NCBI GenBank assembly: GCA_964517495.1
Contig: CAZFER010000031.1
Location: forward strand, 6,892-70,891
Length of the DNA: 64,000 nt
From: CAZFER01 sp964517495
Lineage (GTDB): Bacteria; Hinthialibacterota; Hinthialibacteria; Hinthialibacterales; Hinthialibacteraceae
Direction: 5' to 3'
Part shown: piece after piece, positions 62,830 through 64,000 of the stretch
How the letters are laid out: every line of letters starts with the position of its first letter
Position numbering within the stretch: position 1 is the stretch's first letter
Translations under genes and position numbers: made by a program
The notes under the pieces: model-generated
The model's input: only the letters and a program-made list of their open reading frames with translations
The model's database searches: none
What the model was told of the DNA's origin: nothing

Positions 62830-63918
62830 ATGAGGTTCTTCAAGATGTCAATTCCTCTTACAGGGATTGTGGCTTTGCTGTTTGTTTTGGAAACCGATGC
62901 CTATGAAACAAAAGAGGATATTTTCATGAAAGGATATACCACAGCTGTGTTAGAACGTTTATTCGATTTGCCAGATGTGGGTGTTACTGTTGAACGGGGA
63001 GTAGTAATCCTGGAAGGTGTGCCTCGAGATGAAAATCAACGGGATAGAATTGTGAAAACCCTCAGTGAACTGGAGTATGTTGAAAGCATTGAATTCAAAG
63101 TGAAAGATGAACCAGGAGTCCAAAAGACTTTTGAAGAAGAAATGGATCAAGTGTTTGAGGGTTTTTTCCCTAAAGATGATCTATTCGAACCCTTATTGGC
63201 TGATCCTTGGGAATCACGATTTTTCTTAAGTTATCGTATTGATGAGGATGTGGATCGTGATTTGGGTGCAGTTGGTTTAGGGGAAGTGTTTGGTTTATAT
63301 CGTTGGACGGATGTGTTTGGACCGGGACACCACATTCAGTTAAATGTGGAAGGTGCGGTCTTTGGCTATTTTGATATGGATTCTGATTCAACCGATTTGT
63401 TAAATATCGATTTTCAGGTTGGATTTCCGGTTGTTTATAAATATGATCTGTTTACCTCCCGCTTTCGAATCATGCACCGTAGTTCTCATATTGGTGATGA
63501 TTATCTGTATCGTGATCCGCCCCGCGTATGGAATATACCCAATTATCAAGTGGATGATAACTTTGTGGATTGGTTTTTTTCATATGGACCACCCTGGTTA
63601 AGGGTATACGCAGGTGGAACGTATAAGTTTGATGTCAGTCCCTCACGCGCACCCTGGGAGATTGATTATGGGATTGAATATAAACCCTGGCATGAACGCG
63701 CGATTCACCCTGTGTTTGGGATTCATATCAAGCATCAGGAGGAATTTGGCTGGGCTGCCAATCAGCGCTTTTTAGGCGGAGTTGAAATACAGGATTGGCC
63801 TTTTAGAAACCGTGTGACCCGAATATTGGGTGAATATTACAACGGCAAAAGCCTTCAATGGTCATTTTATCGTGATGATGGCGAGTATTATGGCCTGGGT
63901 GTTTATTTCGAATTTTAA
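62830..63918 (+). CDS. BON-like domain fused to DUF1207 outer-membrane barrel
   Basis: This 362-residue protein has a signal sequence (about residues 6-24). A BON-like segment follows (DVGVTVERGVVILEGVPRDE, then LSELEYVESIEFKVKDE, about 49-97). The DUF1207 region (about 120-362) reads ADPWESRFFLSYRIDED, GAVGLGEVFGLYRW, LNVEGAVFGYFDMDSDST, MHRSSHIGDDYLY and a terminal GEYYGLGVYFEF. DUF1207 proteins are outer-membrane beta-barrel proteins of unknown function. BON domains bind membranes or other proteins, and the fusion is not one I know as common. It is 31 bases after the active M14 gene and GGAGGGG precedes its ATG. Confidence 0.85.
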   Translation: MRFFKMSIPLTGIVALLFVLETDAYETKEDIFMKGYTTAVLERLFDLPDVGVTVERGVVILEGVPRDENQRDRIVKTLSELEYVESIEFKVKDEPGVQKTFEEEMDQVFEGFFPKDDLFEPLLADPWESRFFLSYRIDEDVDRDLGAVGLGEVFGLYRWTDVFGPGHHIQLNVEGAVFGYFDMDSDSTDLLNIDFQVGFPVVYKYDLFTSRFRIMHRSSHIGDDYLYRDPPRVWNIPNYQVDDNFVDWFFSYGPPWLRVYAGGTYKFDVSPSRAPWEIDYGIEYKPWHERAIHPVFGIHIKHQEEFGWAANQRFLGGVEIQDWPFRNRVTRILGEYYNGKSLQWSFYRDDGEYYGLGVYFEF

Positions 63919-63941
63919 AATAATTTGAAAAAGAGATTACA

Positions 63942-64000
63942 ATGAAATTGAAAAACCGGATTTGGTTTTCTGTCGTTTGTTTATTATGTTTGTTTATTGC
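63942..64000 (+). CDS. Exported protein, N-terminus only
   Basis: An ATG at 63942 begins MKLKNRIWFSVVCLLCLFI, a typical signal peptide or membrane anchor, and runs off the window. It lies 23 bases after the BON-DUF1207 gene and would belong to the same transcript. The family cannot be told. Confidence 0.5.
   Translation, partial: MKLKNRIWFSVVCLLCLFI

Overview
The window is a densely coded piece of a Gram-negative, probably heterotrophic bacterial chromosome of moderate GC content. I see no rRNA, tRNA, CRISPR array, phage or complete insertion sequence. The gene set includes a DUF1552/DUF1592 secreted pair, many Tat-exported Gfo/Idh/MocA oxidoreductases, a DUF2961 (GH172) and GH127 pair, a tricorn-like protease, an LptB ATPase and homodimeric-type AceE. 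This mix is typical of the Planctomycetes/Verrucomicrobia/Lentisphaerae sphere and of candidate phyla such as Hydrogenedentota or Sumerlaeota. The phylum is an inference from gene content; no marker gene here settles it.

Layout. 1-2214: the end of a membrane glycosyltransferase-like protein, a YhcC-type radical SAM protein, and a small antitoxin with a truncated ParE-like toxin. 2165-6494: DUF1552 and DUF1592 secreted proteins, a DUF2784 membrane protein and an orphan HicB-like protein. 6602-10770: three exported Gfo/Idh/MocA proteins. 10771-11666: gene remnants. 11667-14801: a DUF374 acyltransferase, a purple-acid-phosphatase-like enzyme and SmpB. 15068-17987: an envelope polysaccharide operon (nucleotide-sugar dehydrogenase, methyltransferase, LptB). 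18094-23241: a tricorn protease, a fifth-family oxidoreductase and a DUF3568 lipoprotein. 23410-26348: gluconate kinase and 6-phosphogluconate dehydrogenase. 26508-29770: Uma2, a DcaP-like porin, a lipoprotein cytochrome c and an RDD protein. 30533-37039: the pyruvate dehydrogenase operon (aceE-aceF-lpdA) with a divergent lipoate ligase. 37170-38378: LhgO. 38857-46352: an arabinofuranosidase-type glycan locus with a secreted ThuA-like protein, a Gfo/Idh protein and an exported VOC protein. 46543-53772: a flippase-like membrane protein, PckA, an SGNH hydrolase, a nucleoside phosphorylase, a polysaccharide ABC permease and LexA. 53897-54585: a VapBC-type toxin-antitoxin pair. 54779-59025: a large secreted protein and an NSS transporter with a MetS-like small subunit. 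59214-64000: a catalytically degenerate M14 carboxypeptidase, an intact M14 carboxypeptidase, a BON-DUF1207 outer-membrane protein, and the start of another exported protein.

How it fits together. Central metabolism (PDH, 6-phosphogluconate pathway, PEP carboxykinase) sits beside a large export programme. At least five proteins carry twin-arginine signals, and many more carry Sec or lipoprotein signals. The periplasmic and surface proteins look aimed at complex sugars (GH172, GH127, Gfo/Idh) and at peptides (tricorn, M14 pair, NSS amino-acid transporter).

The most unusual signals are four. One is the M14 pair, whose first member has lost both zinc-ligand histidines and the catalytic glutamate. 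The second is a short identical-style C-terminal tail, V-[GS]-[ED]-W-[TA]-L-Y, on two secreted proteins 10 kb apart. The third is a BON domain fused to DUF1207. The fourth is a set of palindromic dispersed repeats placed mainly between convergent genes.
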